Part shown: piece by piece, positions 10,717-22,499 of the stretch
Layout of the letters: every line of letters begins with the position of its first letter
Position numbering within the stretch: position 1 is the stretch's first letter
From: Branchiostoma floridae
Lineage: Eukaryota > Chordata > Leptocardii > Amphioxiformes > Branchiostomatidae
Reading direction: 5' to 3'
DNA: 64,000 nt
NCBI RefSeq assembly: GCF_000003815.2
Contig: NC_049986.1
Location: forward strand, 8,777,487 to 8,841,486
Position numbers and translations under genes: made by a program
Notes under the pieces: model-generated
Databases searched by the model: none
Told to the model about the DNA's origin: nothing
What the model saw: only the letters and a program-made list of their open reading frames with translations

Positions 10717-11640
10717 ATTACCTCCATGAAATGTCATGGAATGGAGGTTATATTTTCTGTTATGTGTCTCTGTCTGTGTAGATGGTTACTCAAGAACGGC
10801 TGGATGGATTGGTTTCATACTTGTTGTGTTGGTGGGGTGTGATGAAATCTCGAATCGATGAGATTTTGGGCGCCGTATCTGTCGTTATAATCGATGTAAT
10901 AATATCAGAAATCACCCCTATATCTGCGATATATTGGAACAGTCATCGTGGTTTCCCTCTTTGTTAATCACCTTATCTCCAAGCAGATGGTGAGGTGATT
11001 TGTTTCGCCAGTTATAGCCATGAACATATGTTGTTGTCCAATAGGAATGGTTGTAAAACAATTCAGACTGAAGACAATTTGGATTCCAAAGAGAACAAAG
11101 CTAAGCCAAAGTCAAGCTGAAGACAAATTGGATTTCAAAGGATCCAAATTGTCTGTGATGATAGCTGGAAGTGATTAGATTTTGGGCCTCGTATCTGTCG
11201 ATATAATCGATGTAATAATATAAGAAATCACCCCTATATCTGATTTTCATGATTTTTGGTATGTAGGTACCTTAGACAATGTTGTACAAGATTGCATACT
11301 AATTATGCAAAATAGGAGTACATTTGCATAATTAATGAGAATATTCTATCATAGCAATTTTTTCAATGTATCTCTTGTCCCGTACGTGATATATGGTCGT
11401 GACATTAGTGTGGTAGATAGCTTTTAGCGTCATGACAAAGTGGAGCAAGTTTCAGTCCCCTAACATTCAATTGTGGAACTGCAGGGGCGTTTTTGTCAAG
11501 ACACTCCAAAGAGGATACCTGCAGAAAGGAACTGCAGATTGCCTGGAACAGGCATCGTGCTTTAAGTGTTTGTTAATGGGCTTAGCTCCAAGCAGATAGT
11601 GAGGTGATTTGTATGACGGCTGTTTGGGGAACCCCGAGTT
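10717..11640 (+). repeat. Non-autonomous repeat (hairpin-ended family A), rearranged copy
   Basis: It starts with ATTACCTCCATGAAATGTC, as the longer element at 40213 does. It shares the GATTAGATTTTGGGC block, TATGCAAAATAGGAGTACA, TTTGCATAATTAATGAG and GCAGGGGCGTTTTTGTCAAG with that element. A Penelope-pLTR-like piece (about 11040-11160) interrupts it. No coding capacity is seen. Confidence 0.7.
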
Positions 11641-12274
11641 TTTTAAATATGATGATTAGTTTTATTTATGTCTACTTAGGATATCATGGAGATGTGAAGC
11701 GTAAGTATAATTGTAAGAAGTTGAGGTACATTTAACGGTAATGCTTAACAGGTATGGATGTCTCACATACTGTACTGCTGATTTGAGTGACATGGTGATT
11801 AAAATGCCATTAGGTCCTCTCATCTTAGATGGGTTGGGTGTCAGAAGTTTTATGGGCGATACAGATGTTCTGATTTCGTTACAATAAGGGACAGTTGTTA
11901 GTCAGTAATTATGACATATTGGTGGAAAATCAAATCACTATCTGACTAAAGTTGGCCACATCCCTTCTTCTTTCAGAGTTTCCAAACTTCCTCCCACCAC
12001 ACCGCTCTGAGGCACATAGTCGAACCTCAATAATGCTGACAACCTTAGACAGTTTAAATGCCAAACATCAAGCTTAAGGAACACCACGCTACCATATGCC
12101 GTGGACCTCTTAAACGCACATTACACAATTAAGTGTCACATTTTAATAATTACTAATCAGATGGACATCCTCTGTGTCATTGAATAAATACACCACTACT
12201 TTCCCATAACATGTATAACCATTACTCTCAAATACAACCGACTATAAACATACATACCATCCACAAAAAAGCAA
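11641..12274. other. No recognised feature
   Basis: I find no motif-bearing frame and no terminal repeats. It lies between two pieces of family A and could be its degenerate interior. Confidence 0.4.
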
Positions 12275-12315
12275 TAAATATTTCATGGAGGTATGAGGTC
12301 CCCGAACTCTAGTTT
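12275..12315 (+). repeat. 3' terminus of hairpin-ended repeat family A
   Basis: The segment ends ATTTCATGGAGGTATGAGG then TCCCCGAACTCTAGTTT, which is the 3' end seen at 42177-42212. It may close the element that starts at 10717. Confidence 0.65.
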
Positions 12316-12854
12316 ACATATACATTTACATACTTAGCCTTCTGGTAATTACCCTTGTTGTACTTTGCGTCTCTCCTCCGGTGTATGAGGTTTCGCCATA
12401 TTACAGTTAATGACAAAGTTCAAACAACAGTGGTCTCCCTTCCCCAATCCTTGTATATGTTGTAATTCCCCAACTGTGTGCTGTTCAATTGTGATACTTA
12501 AGTAAAGTACGGACAAGGTCTGGTTGGCCCTGTATCGGGTGACTTCTACAGGGGATGGGGCGACAAGATATGATGATGAAATTTACAGATGTTCACATAG
12601 TTTGATGTACTGTCTGTTGGATCAGTGGCTTCTACATGAGCGAGTCTTTGTTACCTAGTTCACATTTCAAGAAAAAATGCTCATGAAACTAACTTGCACT
12701 AAAATCCAATTCATGTACATTAACGCCATCTTCCTGTCAGTCAAGATTAATGACCTATTTTGCCGCTTTTTCTAAGATTACTTTCAATGGGATTAATGCC
12801 TCGTAGCCATCTATATCTAGGTACGTCGATGTAGGTTAGACAGCCAGGTAATAA
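12316..12854. other. No recognised feature
   Basis: Roughly 540 bp without long frames, motifs or obvious repeats. Confidence 0.4.
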
Positions 12855-12903
12855 GATACGCCAAAAAGTAGTTACTCAAGCAACTGGATATGGTTTTGAA
12901 ACG

Positions 12904-12945
12904 GTCAGACGTTTCGGATAGAATCCACTAACCTTAGTCAGTGAC
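12904..12945 (-). ncRNA. Degenerate hammerhead-ribozyme-like motif
   Basis: On the minus strand this has the same layout as the 13207-13248 motif, but the core reads CTGACTA instead of CTGACGA, which loses the conserved G8. Stem II pairs with one mismatch. It is probably catalytically dead. Confidence 0.45.
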
Positions 12946-13206
12946 ACTGAAGTGATCTGGAAGAAACAGGTCTTTAATATTATAACTATGAATGAAGACA
13001 ATTTCAGATGTCCAATAGGAAAGATTGTAAGACATTTCCGTTGAAATCCAAATTGTCTTCAGTTTGAGTTTGCCTTACATATTGTATTCTTTGAAATCCA
13101 AATTGTCTTCAGTAAGAATTGTCTTACAACGTTTCGTTGGACATCTGGAATTGTCTTCATTCATAGTTAGAGTATAAAAGACCTGTTTCTTCCAGATCAC
13201 TTCAGT

Positions 13207-13248
13207 GTCACTGACGAAGGACAGTGGATTCTATCCGAAACGTCTGAC
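13207..13248 (+). ncRNA. Minimal hammerhead-ribozyme-like motif in a Penelope pLTR
   Basis: In order: stem I strand GTCA, core CTGACGA (13211-13217), stem II GGACAG-loop TGGATT-CTATCC (one mismatch), core GAAA (13237-13240), a two-base-pair stem III AC/GT, the cleavage triplet GTC (13242-13244), and the closing stem I strand TGAC. Penelope-like elements are known to carry minimal type I hammerheads with very short stem III. One extra A lies between the core and stem II, so activity is not assured. Confidence 0.55.
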
Positions 13249-13300
13249 CGTTTCAAAACCATATCCAGTTGCTAGAGTAACTACTTTTTGGCGCATCTAT

Positions 13301-15096
13301 ATCTAATGTACACATCATAATGAGTTTGTGCCTTTGGGATAACCTCGGTCATGGCGATCAAGTCTAGTGGATCACTAGCCACCACAAACCTCAGTTCCTC
13401 CCTTTTTTATTCGAGGAATTGGTCTGTGCTAGTGTACGTATACAGTGCTTTTAATTGTCCGGATTTACTTCTCCACCATGCCCCCCCCCCATAATTTGTA
13501 CTGTCTTATATGTCGTCGTGTGTGATATCCAGCCCAATCTCTTCACGTTGTCAGAAATGCTGCAGCATATGTGACTGGTTTTAGTTTGACGGTGTCTGGT
13601 CTGGTACAATAAAGATGTTATGGTATTGCTCACTGTGGTTAAGCAGCTTGGCTTCCTTTATATAATTAATTGATGGTATCTGTCCAATGTGTCGTCCAGT
13701 ATAACGATTAGAAGACGGTGTTTACCTGGACTTACACTTCCTAACCTAGCTGTTTTTATAATAGATATGTTATCCATATCTTGTAGGAATTTGGTTTGAA
13801 AGCCTGGCAAGTGAAAAATATCTTTGCGACGCAAATAATTTTTTTACTATTTAGGTGGCTTGGATAGAGATTTAAACACATCAAATACAAATTATGAAAT
13901 TAGGACTTTGATCTCTATAATCCCAGTGTTTAATGACAGGAGTTTACATAAATGAAAATGAGATCCTCGTTTGCATAATTGAACCGCAGATGGTTACGAT
14001 ACCTTATGGCCTGTCTTTTTGAAATACTGCACCTCGTCTAGGGAATCATGTCCAAAATCATCGAATGGAGATTCATCTGTGTTTGCAGAAACCAAAGTTG
14101 TTACGTTTATGCTTTGTTACAACACTCACCTTTAATTTGCATTCCATCTCGCCGATCTTCGGAAGTCTGATTCACTTCACTGACGTTCCGAAAGTAAGAA
14201 GTGTGATGACGCCAGGTGCAAATCAAAAGTGGTAGGAAGACTGAATCTACCACCGTCCCGTTTCAGTGAGAGTTGTTGTGCGCATGCCATGATGTAAATC
14301 AAATTCTTAACAGATAGATTCGTTGTGTTAGTGCATTATTTTGTAAATTTCTTAATACTTCTTGAAATGCTCTTGTGTTTGATGTGAATAGCTATATTGT
14401 ATTTTTTATCCTCATGTAAACAAAATTTCCAAGTTTTTAGCTTTGGTGGTTTGCCTATCTGCGCGGACGCTACTCCTTGTAGCAGTCTACTATTTGAATG
14501 TAAAGCGTCAGCTGTCATATGATTTTAATATCATAAAGATGGAAGTACCTAATGTGGTGTAGGCCAGTGAACACCAATGGAAATCCGTATTGGCAATAAT
14601 GTAAAAATAGGCAAGTTCAGGGTGTCATAATCTCATCCGTGAACACTTCAGGTCATAAGAACTAACCCCACCCTGCAGCTCGATATCTCAAGTGTCCAAA
14701 AGTCGTATTTTTAAAAATTCCGACCAGAGAAAGTTATGCCGCCATCTTGGCTAATCATGCGGTCAATTTAGAGACTGACTACTTCAAATTAGGGGTCAGC
14801 ACAGGCCTAAAAAATTAACCAAAACCTTGTTTTTCTTGCCTCATCTGAACGTCTGCACCCTACACTGTCTCATCTCACCAATAAGAAATGTTTCTTACAT
14901 TTTCCTGCTACAAGTCGAAAATCGGCTAAGATACTGTATGGACTCAATTTGGGCCCTCTGCGGCTGCGTCAATTAGTGCCGTTGCCCTGTACTGTCTGGT
15001 GCCCAGACGGTTTGGTTTGGTGTATGAGGTTTATCCCTAGAACCGCTGAATGAATTGCAAAGGCTTTTGGTAAGTGGCTAGGTGGGGTTCTTAAAT
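13301..15096. other. No recognised gene over about 1.8 kb
   Basis: The frames are under 70 codons and lack motifs. No tRNA, terminal repeats or satellite structure were found by eye. Confidence 0.45.
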
Positions 15097-15290
15097 GAAT
15101 GAAAGACCTTAATTGTACATTCATGCCTCGGCGGTCACTGTTATCAGACATGACAGACATATGCAGAAAAGCAATAAGATACAATTTATCACGGCATGGC
15201 ATCACGGGAGTAGGTCGTGTTTGAACTCGCTCCTGTCTGATTACAAGTTTGACTGCAATTTTGATCCTATTTTTGAACAACTTTCACCCA
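15097..15290 (-). mobile_element. Probable truncated LINE 3' end
   Basis: On the minus strand the stretch ends TGTACAATTAAGGTCTTTC then ATTCATTT, resembling the 3' ends at 2622 and 20811. A short coding-like stretch with SFKNRI lies upstream of it. Assignment is tentative. Confidence 0.4.
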
Positions 15291-15349
15291 CGAAGTTGTG
15301 TACAAACATTCTTAAAGTATTACTCGTGACCGTTGCAACAGTCGACACG

Positions 15350-16107
15350 ATGACCACACGGCAGAAACGTCTAGCGTCGGTGAAAGGACAAGACTCGGAT
15401 GGAGACAAAGAAGACAAACATGGCGGCGACACGGAAGCGTCTTCAACGGAATTCGAGACCTCCGTGCACGAACAACTCCAGAGGATTTTGGACGGACAGA
15501 GGGTGCTTCATGAAGAGGTGAGATCCTTGGAGGAAAACCTAGAAAAAATGTCCAAATGCTAGAGTCACGAATGGAGAAAGCTGAAAAGAAAACGACCGAG
15601 ATACAGAAAAATGTGAAAGAATTTTGCTCGCGAAACCTCTGATCAGATTAAGTCGAACACAGAAAAAAATGAAGATTATGGAAGAAAATCTGGAAGAGTT
15701 GAAACACAAGTGCAACAAGTTAGAGAGATTCTCCCGCAGAAACAATATCAGAAAAATCGGTCGCAAAGTTGGAAAAGGTGAAAACTGTATCTCTACTGTA
15801 GATAAGATTCTCCATGAGAAGTTCGGCCTTACACATGTGAAAATTGAACGAGCCCATCCCGACGGACAAACCAAGAACAGCCAGGACGGTACCCCTCAAC
15901 ACATCCTGGTTAAAGAGCTATCAAGATAAGGTCAACATCATGAAAGTGGCCGAAAGCTTCTACTTTACGGATGACCTCACAGGTGCTGATCTGCAAGAAA
16001 AACATAAGTGGCGGGAAAACGTCAAACAGGCGTACGAACAAGGGGTGAAATGTAGGTTCTACAATAGTTATTGGAGAGATGGGAGAGGAAAACCAGTGAC
16101 TTTCTAA
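15350..16107 (+). pseudogene. Tx1/L1-like LINE ORF1 (frameshifted)
   Basis: The ATG at 15350 opens MTTRQKRLASVKGQDSDGDK, an acidic/basic N terminus, then a coiled coil (EQLQRILDGQRVLHEEVRSL; EENLEELKHKCNKLERFSRR), an RRM-like region (NNIRKIG; EKFGLTHVKIERAH) and a C-terminal domain with FYFTDDLTGADLQEKHKWRE and YEQGVKCRFYNSYWRDGRG. Frame changes occur near 15560, 15650 and 15860. This is the L1-type ORF1p order. It is plausibly the ORF1 of the + strand element whose ORF2 starts at 20390, with other LINEs inserted between them. Confidence 0.75.
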
Positions 16108-16149
16108 AGGTTATGTAACAGTGGTGTTCAAGTACTGCCTATCGTCCTT

Positions 16150-16240
16150 GCCCAAGGGCACTAGTGCTTTTGTGGTGACAGTGATAGCGGTCATGACTTG
16201 TAATCTGCCGACCCCGGTTCGATCCCGGGTAGGGGGCATG
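16150..16240 (+). repeat. tRNA-like 3' half (SINE or tRNA pseudogene)
   Basis: A perfect T arm is present: stem CCCGG, 7-nt loop TTCGATC, stem CCGGG (16214-16230), with the B box GGTTCGATCCC at 16216-16226. Upstream, AGTGATAGCGGTCATGAC resembles a D arm and anticodon stem, but the acceptor stem does not pair well. It is probably a SINE head. Confidence 0.45.
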
Positions 16241-16374
16241 TTGTTTCTTTCTGTTCTACTCGCCCCTCTGGTTGTTTCACTTACATGACATTGTCCTGAT
16301 AAGACATTTATTCCCACTACTCGCTCAAACGTATAAGTATACTTTGGCTCCTAAGCTTATCCACACAGGGAGCA

Positions 16375-17306
16375 AATGATGATGATGAATGGTTTATTTG
16401 TAAATACATCGCAGCCGGGGTGGCTGAAGTACGTATTACTTACACTTAGTTACAGGCATAATTCCATTAAAATCTGAATACACATAAGAATTTCACAAAT
16501 TGCTAGAAACATGGATAGATACAATTGAAATATTCGGGAAAGCACCAACTATATGTCAACTGTTGACAAAATATATCTCAATAAGGGAAATTGCAAAATA
16601 TATTATATACAGATCAATCAAAACAGATCCGTCAATACAGATCGTAAAAGCCTATAGAATTCTCAAGTATACAAGCATCTGCATCACATATTATCGTTAA
16701 GTAACCTTGTCAGGTATGGAACAGGTGAGTCACTATATCTGTTTGTTTTACACTTGATAGATCTGAATTTGTTTGAGTTTCTAGTAATCATACTGTGTCC
16801 ATCGCCGTCGCTCATTCTCGGTGGGAGCTGTTCCTGGTCAAGCGTTTTGGCGAACTTAATACACAGGGCTACTCGTCTGTCATGGAGTGACTTCAGACCT
16901 GAAGTAGTTAGGGCCGTTTGGTAGTCTGTGTACTATTCCCCGAGAATTGTTCTGAGCCCTCTCTTTTGTACTATTTCAAGCCTTACAGTCTGAGTAGTGG
17001 TGAGTCCTGGCTGCCATACCGGAACACAGTACTCCAACACTGGTCTAACATAGGTTATGTAGATATGTAGTAGGTCGTTGACTCTGGAAGCGTTTGAGTC
17101 TGCGCAGCATTGCGAGGCGTCCACCTGCTTTGCCGATCATCGTGTTTACTTGTTTGTCCCATTTCAAGTTGTTTTGGATCCAAACCCCAAAGGGGTACAT
17201 CGCGCATACCGCTTCCAGTTCCGTCCGATCGATGAGAAGGACGGGAGGTGGGGGCGGGTACTTCATAAAGCATACAACCATGATCTTGCATTTACCTGGG
17301 TTTAAT
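16375..17306 (-). pseudogene. LINE reverse transcriptase C-terminal part and 3' tail (outer LINE of a nest)
   Basis: The minus strand reads NPGKCKIMVVCFMKYPPPP, then VWIQNNLKWDKQVNTMIGKA, LHIYITYVRPVLEYCVPVWQ and LEIVQKRGLRTILGE: the RT segment after the YVDD block and the thumb of a CR1/Jockey-group LINE. It ends in a (CAT)n-type tail at about 16375-16390. Its upstream half is at 19612-20065; a second LINE was inserted between NHILL and NPGKCK. Confidence 0.75.
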
Positions 17307-19611
17307 GACAATGACAATGATCTTTATTTGCATGACCTTGCCCATATGGGCTAAATGCAGTAGTTACATAAAACTTTGCTGTAAAGAATCTTTACAGTGG
17401 CAGTGGGAGAGACAGAACAACTAAGGCTATGCTACACTATAAGTACATCCATCGTTTACAAAATAGTCAAATATGTAATGCTATACTATTCTACAATTTA
17501 CATGTCTCTTTTCTCTTCTTGAAACAAGTGTATATGAATTCACAGAGTTTTTGCAGTACAATGTTGTCAGATGATTTCATTATGTATACAAAAAGCTCAT
17601 CTTTTACTAACTGTTTAGCTCGTGTATCAAAATTCAGGGCATTAATAAAAGAATTACGTATATCACTATATAACTCACACTCCAATACAAAATGAACTTC
17701 ATTTTCAATATCTTTGGCGTTACAAAGTGTACAGATTCTATCACTCGGAGGAGTCCGGTTGTATCTTCCTACTTCTATTTGTAAAGGGTGATCACTAATT
17801 CTTAATTTAGCCATGGCTCGGCGATGGCTGAAATTATGTATATTTAGGTACTGTTCTCTTTCGTAGGTGTCTTTGAACTTCCTGTACGTTCTTAGTTTGT
17901 TTCCTTGATTTTCCTTTTTTCCATTAGAGTTGAGTTCGGAATTGAAAGTCTGTAGATATATGTCTTTCAATCTTTGTTTCACTTGCGACTGAGCTGATGG
18001 TATATTATAGTCTTGGTTCAACAGTAGGTACCCATAACCAGACTCCTCGAGAATCTTACTTACATTTGAAAGCCAACATGGTACCTTACGTCGGTGTAGA
18101 TCTTGTTGTACAAGGAGTGCTTGATATTGTAAACTATTTGTTGGTACTTCTCTAGTTAACCTGCTATAATAAGAGTAGAGCCTACTGTAAGCCTCGATCC
18201 GCAAAGGAAACCTGCCAAGTTCCGCTCTTGTGGCGAGGTTACTAGCATTTCTTCTTACTCCAATGATAGCTTTACAGAATTTCAAATGTGCTTGCTCTAG
18301 TGGGGAATTATCATTTAAACCAGCATTGCCCCACACTTCTGCACCATACAACAATATAGGTACAATACATGCATCAAATAACTTACATTGCAGTGATACT
18401 GAGGGATTATTTTCGCCCAGAGTTGTTCTAATGCTAAACATCGCTCTTAGCGCCTTCTTTTGGAGGGTTTTCATGGCTGTGCTGAAGTTACATCCCGCTG
18501 TGAATACCACGCCTAAATAACAATATGAGGAGACTACATCTAGGTCTTTGTCTAATAAATAGAATTTAAAGTTTGACAATATTTCTCCTTTTCTATTAAA
18601 ATGATAATTTTTGTTTTCTTGAGGTTTACTGTTAGTTTCCACTTGCTGCAGTAGAGACCGAGAATATTGATTGCATTCTGTAGGCCACATTGACTTGATG
18701 ATAAGATAACAACGTCATCGGCATAAAATAAACTCGATACTTGAGATGAATGGAGAATAGGAGCATCCAGGTCTCCTGTATTGAGATCGTTTACTAAATC
18801 GCTAATGTACAGATTAAATAACGAGGGGCTTAATACACAGCCCTGTCTCACGCCGATTTCTATGGGGAAAGTTTCACTCAAGCCTATCTTGGTCTTTACA
18901 CAAGCTTCTGATTGATTGTATAAACTATTCATGATATCGAAGAATTTGCCAGAAATGCCTTTTGAGAGAAGTTTGAATAGATGACCATGATGCCGAACGG
19001 AATCGAAAGCCTTCGATAGATCAACAAAACAAGCAAAGAGTCGTTTACCGGGCTGTGTGTATTTAGAGATTAGGGTTTTCAATATAAATATAATATCTGC
19101 TGTTCTGTATTTTTTTCTGAATCCTGTTTGGTTAGGTTTTAATATTTCGTTTTCTTCCATAAAAGTTGACAATCTTTTGTTAAGGATCGAGCTGAATAAT
19201 TTTCCGAGACAGCTTGAGATGGCAATACCCCGATAATTGTTTGGATCATCTTTTCTTCCCGACTTGTGTATTGGGACAATTTGCTTCTCGACCAGTATTG
19301 TGGGAAGATTCCTGTTTCTAGTACGCTATTAAATAGCTTTGCGAGGGGTCTCAATAAAAGTATTTTCCCCCCTTTTAACATCTCATTAACTATCATATCT
19401 TCCCCGCTAGCCTTTTTGGTTTTGAGTGCTTGAATCGCAGTGCAAATTTCAGATTCTGTGACGCAATAGTCTAGGGGTCCTTGACTTGTATTATCTTTTT
19501 GTAAAACCTTTAATTTGTTTAATATTTCTTTCTCGAAATTGTAGTCAAATACCTGTTTCTCTAATCTAGACCTGCTGTGAATGGATTTAAAGTGCTCTAC
19601 CCATGTATCTG
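17307..19611 (-). mobile_element. 5'-truncated LINE inserted in another LINE, TSD TTAAT
   Basis: This minus-strand insert is flanked by TTAAT at 17302-17306 and 19612-19616. It begins inside the endonuclease-RT linker (WVEHFKSIHSRS) and carries RT with FVDLSKAFDSVRH, GVRQGCVLSPSLFNLYISDL and FYADDVVILSSSQ. The thumb/connector frame (18690-17491) includes VPILLYGAEVWGN, and the end carries CTLCNAKDIENEVHFVLEC. The 3' UTR ends with ATTGTCATTGTC. No endonuclease remains. Frames shift near 19150 and 18600. Clade unresolved (CR1/Jockey/I group). Confidence 0.8.
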
Positions 19612-20065
19612 TTAATAATATGTGATTTTTATTTGACCAGTCATTGAAAGAGTTCAGCTCCAGTTGCATAGACGATGGTGTGGTGCATATACGTGACTCT
19701 GCCAGCGATAAATCATCAACGTATTTCCATCTTTCTGCAGCTGCGTTTCTCATCCATCAGTGTCCCTTGGGGCACTGAACATGTTAGGGTTTCCCAATTT
19801 GATAGTTGGCCCCGTAGCGGACTCGCTGACGCCGTTGTGTTAAGAAGTCACAGATCCAGGGATAAGCGAACTCCTTGTACCAATATTGATCAATTTTTGA
19901 ATGGCAACTGTGTGATCAATTCGATCAAAGGCCTTTGAAAAATCCGTGCACACTATTGTAGTAACGTTTTGATTTCTTTCCGCTTCATAGTACAGGTAGT
20001 TGACAAAGTTCACCAAATAGTGCGCCGTAGATCTTCCCCTGCCTACTAAATTGTTTCATCATGTT
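19612..20065 (-). pseudogene. LINE reverse transcriptase N-terminal/middle part (outer LINE of a nest)
   Basis: The minus strand reads, with frameshifts, VCTDFSKAFDRIDHTVAIQK, WICDFLTQRRQRVRYGA, VPQGT, KYVDDLSLAES and FNDWSNKNHILL. These are RT blocks that continue at 17301 with NPGKCKIMV. Removing the inner insert gives NHILL-NPGKCK with the codon restored. The 5' limit is not sharp. Confidence 0.75.
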
Positions 20066-20458
20066 AAGCCGTGTTTTGCTGACATTGTTTATGTTGTTTG
20101 TAGAACTTCTTCTTTTTGTGTCTGTAATTGTTACTATGTTCGCAAATGTACAATTATGTCTGGAATCCCATCCACATGATGGTTCCAAGTCCACTACTGT
20201 CAATCATGAGCTCCGAACTTGCTATTAATGTATTCTTTGTTTCTTTCTGTGTAAACGGTTAAGCTTCCTAAGAGCGGTAATGAGCTGTTTTCTCAGATGG
20301 ACATTAGGTCCTTTTCGCACGTTCATGTTTTGTAAGTGTCTGGTTTATGTGGCAAGCCCTTATATTGAGGTAAACAAATTAATGTTAACATGATTTTACC
20401 ATATAAACTACATTGTGTCTGTGTAAATGTCAGAGGCCTGATGGAGTATTGAAAAGAA

Positions 20459-20811
20459 TCTGCCAATTTTGTACCTCAAACATGGTAGAAGATGAAGTGA
20501 ACTTCACTGTTGATTGCGATATGTATGCGACTGATAGAAATACTCTATTTAGTTATATAGAAAGTAGATTCCCTCATTTTAGACACATGAGTAGCACTGA
20601 CAAGTTTATATTTCTCATGCGTTTTGACAAACCAACAATAGTGAAACCCATACAGTCCTACATTTTCACTATTACCAAGAAGCGAGAAGAAGCCGAACTT
20701 TTGTGTTAGACTAGATTTGTGACACTTTTATGTATGTATATATCCTGACTTGTTGTGACCTGTACTTAGCCCGGTTGGGCAAAATTGTACAATAAAGGTC
20801 TTCATTCATTC
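20459..20811 (+). mobile_element. LINE 3' fragment with 11-bp target duplication
   Basis: ATTGAAAAGAA occurs at 20448-20458 and 20812-20822. The insert carries the last ORF2 codons (ICQFCTSNMVEDEVNFTVDC, a Cys-rich end motif, through TITKKREEAELLC), a short 3' UTR and an ATTCATTC tail. It splits the endonuclease of the surrounding Tx1-like ORF2 before KRRNLFRWL. The same family is present inverted at 2622-2905. Confidence 0.85.
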
Positions 20812-21642
20812 ATTGAAAAGAAGGAATTTATTTAGATGGTTACTTTTGAAAAAAAGTATGATATTATTTTTCTTCTGGGAACGTTTTCTTCGATTAATTG
20901 TGAGAAATATTGGTCTGCTGAATGGGGAGGTAAGACAATTTTCTCTCATGGTACGATTCACAGCAAGGGGGTTATCATTCTCTTCAACCCAAATCTAACT
21001 TTTACCACAGTGTCTTGTAAAAGTGATAGTGAAGGTCGATTAATTATAGTGACTATACTTGTTCAGAACCAAAAATTGTCCTTGATAAATGTACATGCAC
21101 CTAATAATATACAGTTACAAATAGCATTCTTCCAGGCTATAAAGGATAACATAAGCCACTTTAGTGAGGGAGAAATGGTCCTCGGTGGTGATCTAAATAC
21201 TGCTCTGAAAACATATGACAAGGAAGGTGGTCAAACTGTAACAGAAAGAAAGCAAGTAATAGAACAAGTCGAGTCTTAAAAGACATATGGAGAGAAAATG
21301 ATCCTACTTCTAGACGGTATACTTGAAACAATGCTGCCCGTACAACTAAATGTCGTTTAGATTATTGTTTAATTGAAGTAGTTCAAGGTATAACAGTCGC
21401 AGCTGACATAATAAACGCACCTGTCCCTGACCACAGAGCGGTAACCTTAATTCTAACATCTAGTTGTTACAAACCTAGAGGTCCCGGTTTTTGAAAGTTC
21501 AACAATTCATTATCTCAGGACGAAGCCTTTTTGAATCAGCTAAAAAAGAAAATTGTTGAATTCAGACATAAACATAGGAACATCGATGATCATCGTTTAA
21601 AGTGGGACATGATAAAGTTAGAAATTAGAGGTTTTACAATTA

Positions 21643-22499
21643 GGCCATGTTGATTTGATTATATGGATGACATCCGCGCTCGCACCAATTTTCGGCCATA
21701 GCCAAAAAAAAAATTGTGCAAAACAGCTGTAAAATGAGCACAAATATTCCATAGATGGAAAAAGGGTATCATAAAACAGATAACTAATGCCATAGAATGC
21801 CAAAATAAATCTAAAGTCAAAGAATAAGATGTAAAAGGACAGAAAGAAATATATGTTGTTGGTAGGGGGAGTTACTAGTACAGAAAATTAAGGTCCAGAG
21901 TATCATTTCCAGGTCTGGACCTGAACCTGGACGTGATTGTCTGTGGAAACTTGCAATTCAACCTGGAACTGGCAATACTCAAAACAATGGTAATTGGTCA
22001 ATTTTGCTACAAAGGAATCTGTTTGGTGGATTATTGGACTCCCACTGGCATTTTAAAATCCCATCTCCATGTAATAAAGACTAACTCACTGTCTCTGTAC
22101 CTTTGACTATAGAAACTTGGTACAATTGACTATAAACTCTACTTGACTTCGCTCTTGTTGTCTTCTTGGCCCCCGGTAAGACCCCAAATGCCTGCCGACA
22201 TAGTGTGTCCATTTTGTAATTGGCGAAACCTGTGCCTCTGATTTTTTTTCAGGTCTTTTTTTTCGGATTGGTCCAAGAAGAAAAAAAAAACGTTTTGCAC
22301 CCGTATGATGTACTGGTCCTACGCCTAACTGTTGGTATACCATACTATGTGTGTTTAGTCCTATGTTCAACCTTCCTGGCCACTTTGATTTCATACTGAA
22401 GGCAACTTATTTTTTTGCCAAACTTTTTTTTATTCGCTCGATCGCATCAGTTTTGGAGTTTCCAGAGGATGTCATTCATATAATCAAATCAACATGGCC
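21643..22499. mobile_element. PIF/Harbinger-like MITE, 857 bp
   Basis: The ends are inverted repeats GGCCATGTTGATTTGATTA and onward, matching over about 34 bp with one mismatch. They are flanked by TTA at 21640-21642 and 22500-22502. A 3-bp TWA duplication and GGCC-type ends are typical of PIF/Harbinger. No transposase frame is present. It lies inside the linker of the Tx1-like ORF2, whose frame can be followed across it. Confidence 0.8.

Larger units (their letters stand above)
12855..13300. mobile_element. Inverted pair of Penelope-type pseudo-LTRs (palindromic element)
   Basis: The left arm begins CGCCAAAAAGTAGTTACTC and the right arm ends with its near-exact reverse complement. The arms match over about 115 bp, including GAAACGGTCAGACGTTTC, the GTCAGTGACACTGAAGTGAT block and GAAGAAACAGGTCTTT, and then continue as weaker inverted matches toward a centre of AAGACAATT-type repeats. 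I first took it for a MITE. The same arm sequence lies next to a GIY-YIG/RT Penelope fragment at 29281-30290, so it is better read as two pLTR copies in inverted orientation. No clear target duplication is visible. Confidence 0.65.

Noticed and set aside
12855-13300. Classification as a simple MITE
   Set aside because: The arm sequence is found next to Penelope GIY-YIG coding sequence at 29281-29527, which makes a Penelope pLTR pair the better explanation.
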